This document shows, piece by piece, positions 7,714 to 8,098 of a DNA stretch of 8,098 nt. Source of the stretch: Flavobacteriales bacterium (GTDB lineage Bacteria; Bacteroidota; Bacteroidia; Flavobacteriales; Flavobacteriaceae); the NCBI GenBank assembly GCA_011525065.1, contig WTIY01000256.1, forward strand, positions 2,471-10,568, read 5' to 3'. Made by a program: the position numbers and the translations under genes. A model generated the notes under the pieces. That model ran no database searches. It saw only the letters and a list, made by a program, of their open reading frames with translations, and was not told the DNA's origin. The number at the start of each line of letters is the position of its first letter. Within the stretch, counting starts at the first letter, position 1.

Positions 7714-7743
7714 GGATTAATGCTATGAAAATCAAATAATTGG

Positions 7744-7768
7744 CTCTGAAGAGTATCCGGTCGAGACC
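7744..7768. promoter_or_regulatory. Two adjacent small dyads in the regulator-susC gap
   Basis: CTCTGAAGAG (7744-7753) and GGTCGAGACC (7759-7768) each have 4-base inverted arms around a GA spacer, with centres 15 bases apart. They lie 65-90 bases before the proximal promoter-like box, a usual place for an activator site. The arms are short and the two sequences differ, so this is weak evidence. Confidence 0.2.
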
Positions 7769-7832
7769 ACGACACCCTGTCTGTATCATTTTTGTATAGT
7801 TTAGTTAAGGGGTTTAGCTGGTCAAACTTTAC

Positions 7833-7840
7833 TACTTTGG
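7833..7840 (+). promoter_or_regulatory. Candidate proximal -7 box for the susC-like gene
   Basis: TACTTTGG fits the relaxed TAnnTTnG pattern and ends 17 bases before the ATG at 7858. The following GGGC, A-rich tract and TAACG closely match the stretch between the peptidase promoter box and its ATG (1629-1643), which supports a shared start architecture with a short leader. A competing box, TAGTTTAG, lies at 7797-7804. No clear -33 element is visible for either, and no Shine-Dalgarno site precedes the gene. Confidence 0.4.
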
Positions 7841-7857
7841 GCTGAAACTAACGATCC

Positions 7858-8098
7858 ATGAAGCAATTATCTTTACTTGCTCTTGCTGTGCTTTTTAGCC
7901 TCACAGCAATCTCTCAAGAAATCACGATTTCTGGACAAGTGACGGACAACAATTCTGAGCCGCTCATCGGGGCCTCTATTGTTGAGTCAGGAACAAACAA
8001 CGGCGTTACCACAGACTTCGACGGTAATTTTTCCATGACCGTCTCGGGTGCTGAATCTGAAATCATTGTGTCCTACCTAGGATTTGTAAGCCGTACGA
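7858..8098 (+). CDS. SusC/RagA-like TonB-dependent outer-membrane receptor (3' partial)
   Basis: Only the first 80 residues are in the window; the frame stays open to the right edge. Residues 1-20 are a classic Sec signal (MKQLSLLALAVLFSLTAISQ) with probable cleavage before Glu21. From residue 22 a carboxypeptidase-regulatory-like domain begins: ITISGQVTD, EPLIGASIVESGT, the TTDFDGNFSM segment and IIVSYLGF. This order is the usual N-terminal extension of SusC/RagA receptors of about 1000 residues, which form the outer-membrane barrel that imports glycans or peptides with a SusD-like lipoprotein lid and TonB energy. Plug and barrel are not visible, so another TonB-linked receptor type is possible. 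The position after a triple-Tyr HTH regulator supports a substrate-induced uptake locus. The ATG is set by the signal peptide. Confidence 0.87.
   Translation, partial: MKQLSLLALAVLFSLTAISQEITISGQVTDNNSEPLIGASIVESGTNNGVTTDFDGNFSMTVSGAESEIIVSYLGFVSRT

Noticed and set aside
7725..7739. Four-codon frame MKIK as a leader peptide
   Set aside because: It is too short to distinguish from chance; a GGAGG-like stretch lies upstream, but inside the hairpin, and Shine-Dalgarno sites are rarely used in this phylum.

Overview
The window looks like a marine or free-living Bacteroidota genome, most likely Flavobacteriia. The evidence is a C-terminal type IX secretion sorting domain, a SusC/RagA-type TonB-dependent receptor start, a triple-tyrosine sensor-regulator of the flavobacterial kind, the near absence of Shine-Dalgarno sequences, and promoter boxes of the Bacteroidota TAnnTTnG type. 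All genes lie on the + strand.

Layout: (1) Bases 1-1493 are the 3' part of a secreted FG-GAP/VCBS repeat protein with an ASPIC/UnbV domain and a type IX sorting tail, closed by a strong intrinsic terminator (1512-1538). (2) A 152-base gap holds that terminator, a 17-base dyad and a promoter-like box. (3) Three closely packed genes follow with gaps of 10 and 24 bases: an S9A prolyl oligopeptidase with a probable lipoprotein signal (1646-3805), an ABC ATPase with a TOBE-like tail and a GTG start (3816-4775), and a membrane-spanning beta-propeller/triple-Tyr/HTH regulator (4800-7610). (4) A 247-base gap (7611-7857) is rich in possible control elements: repeated AACATT half-sites, promoter-like boxes, a hairpin with a U tract, and two small dyads. 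(5) The last 241 bases are the 5' end of a SusC/RagA-like outer-membrane receptor, cut by the window edge.

How the genes may work together (inference): the regulator has a periplasmic sensor and a cytoplasmic HTH with no kinase between them. It sits directly upstream of a susC-like gene, as in many flavobacterial nutrient-uptake loci. The locus could therefore be a substrate-sensing uptake system. The upstream prolyl oligopeptidase makes peptides a possible substrate, but the susD-like gene and any degradative enzymes lie beyond the window, so substrate identity is open. I saw no RNA genes, insertion sequences, CRISPR arrays or frameshifts. No wholly new system is evident; the least ordinary material is the control DNA before the susC-like gene and the short dyads before the peptidase and regulator genes.
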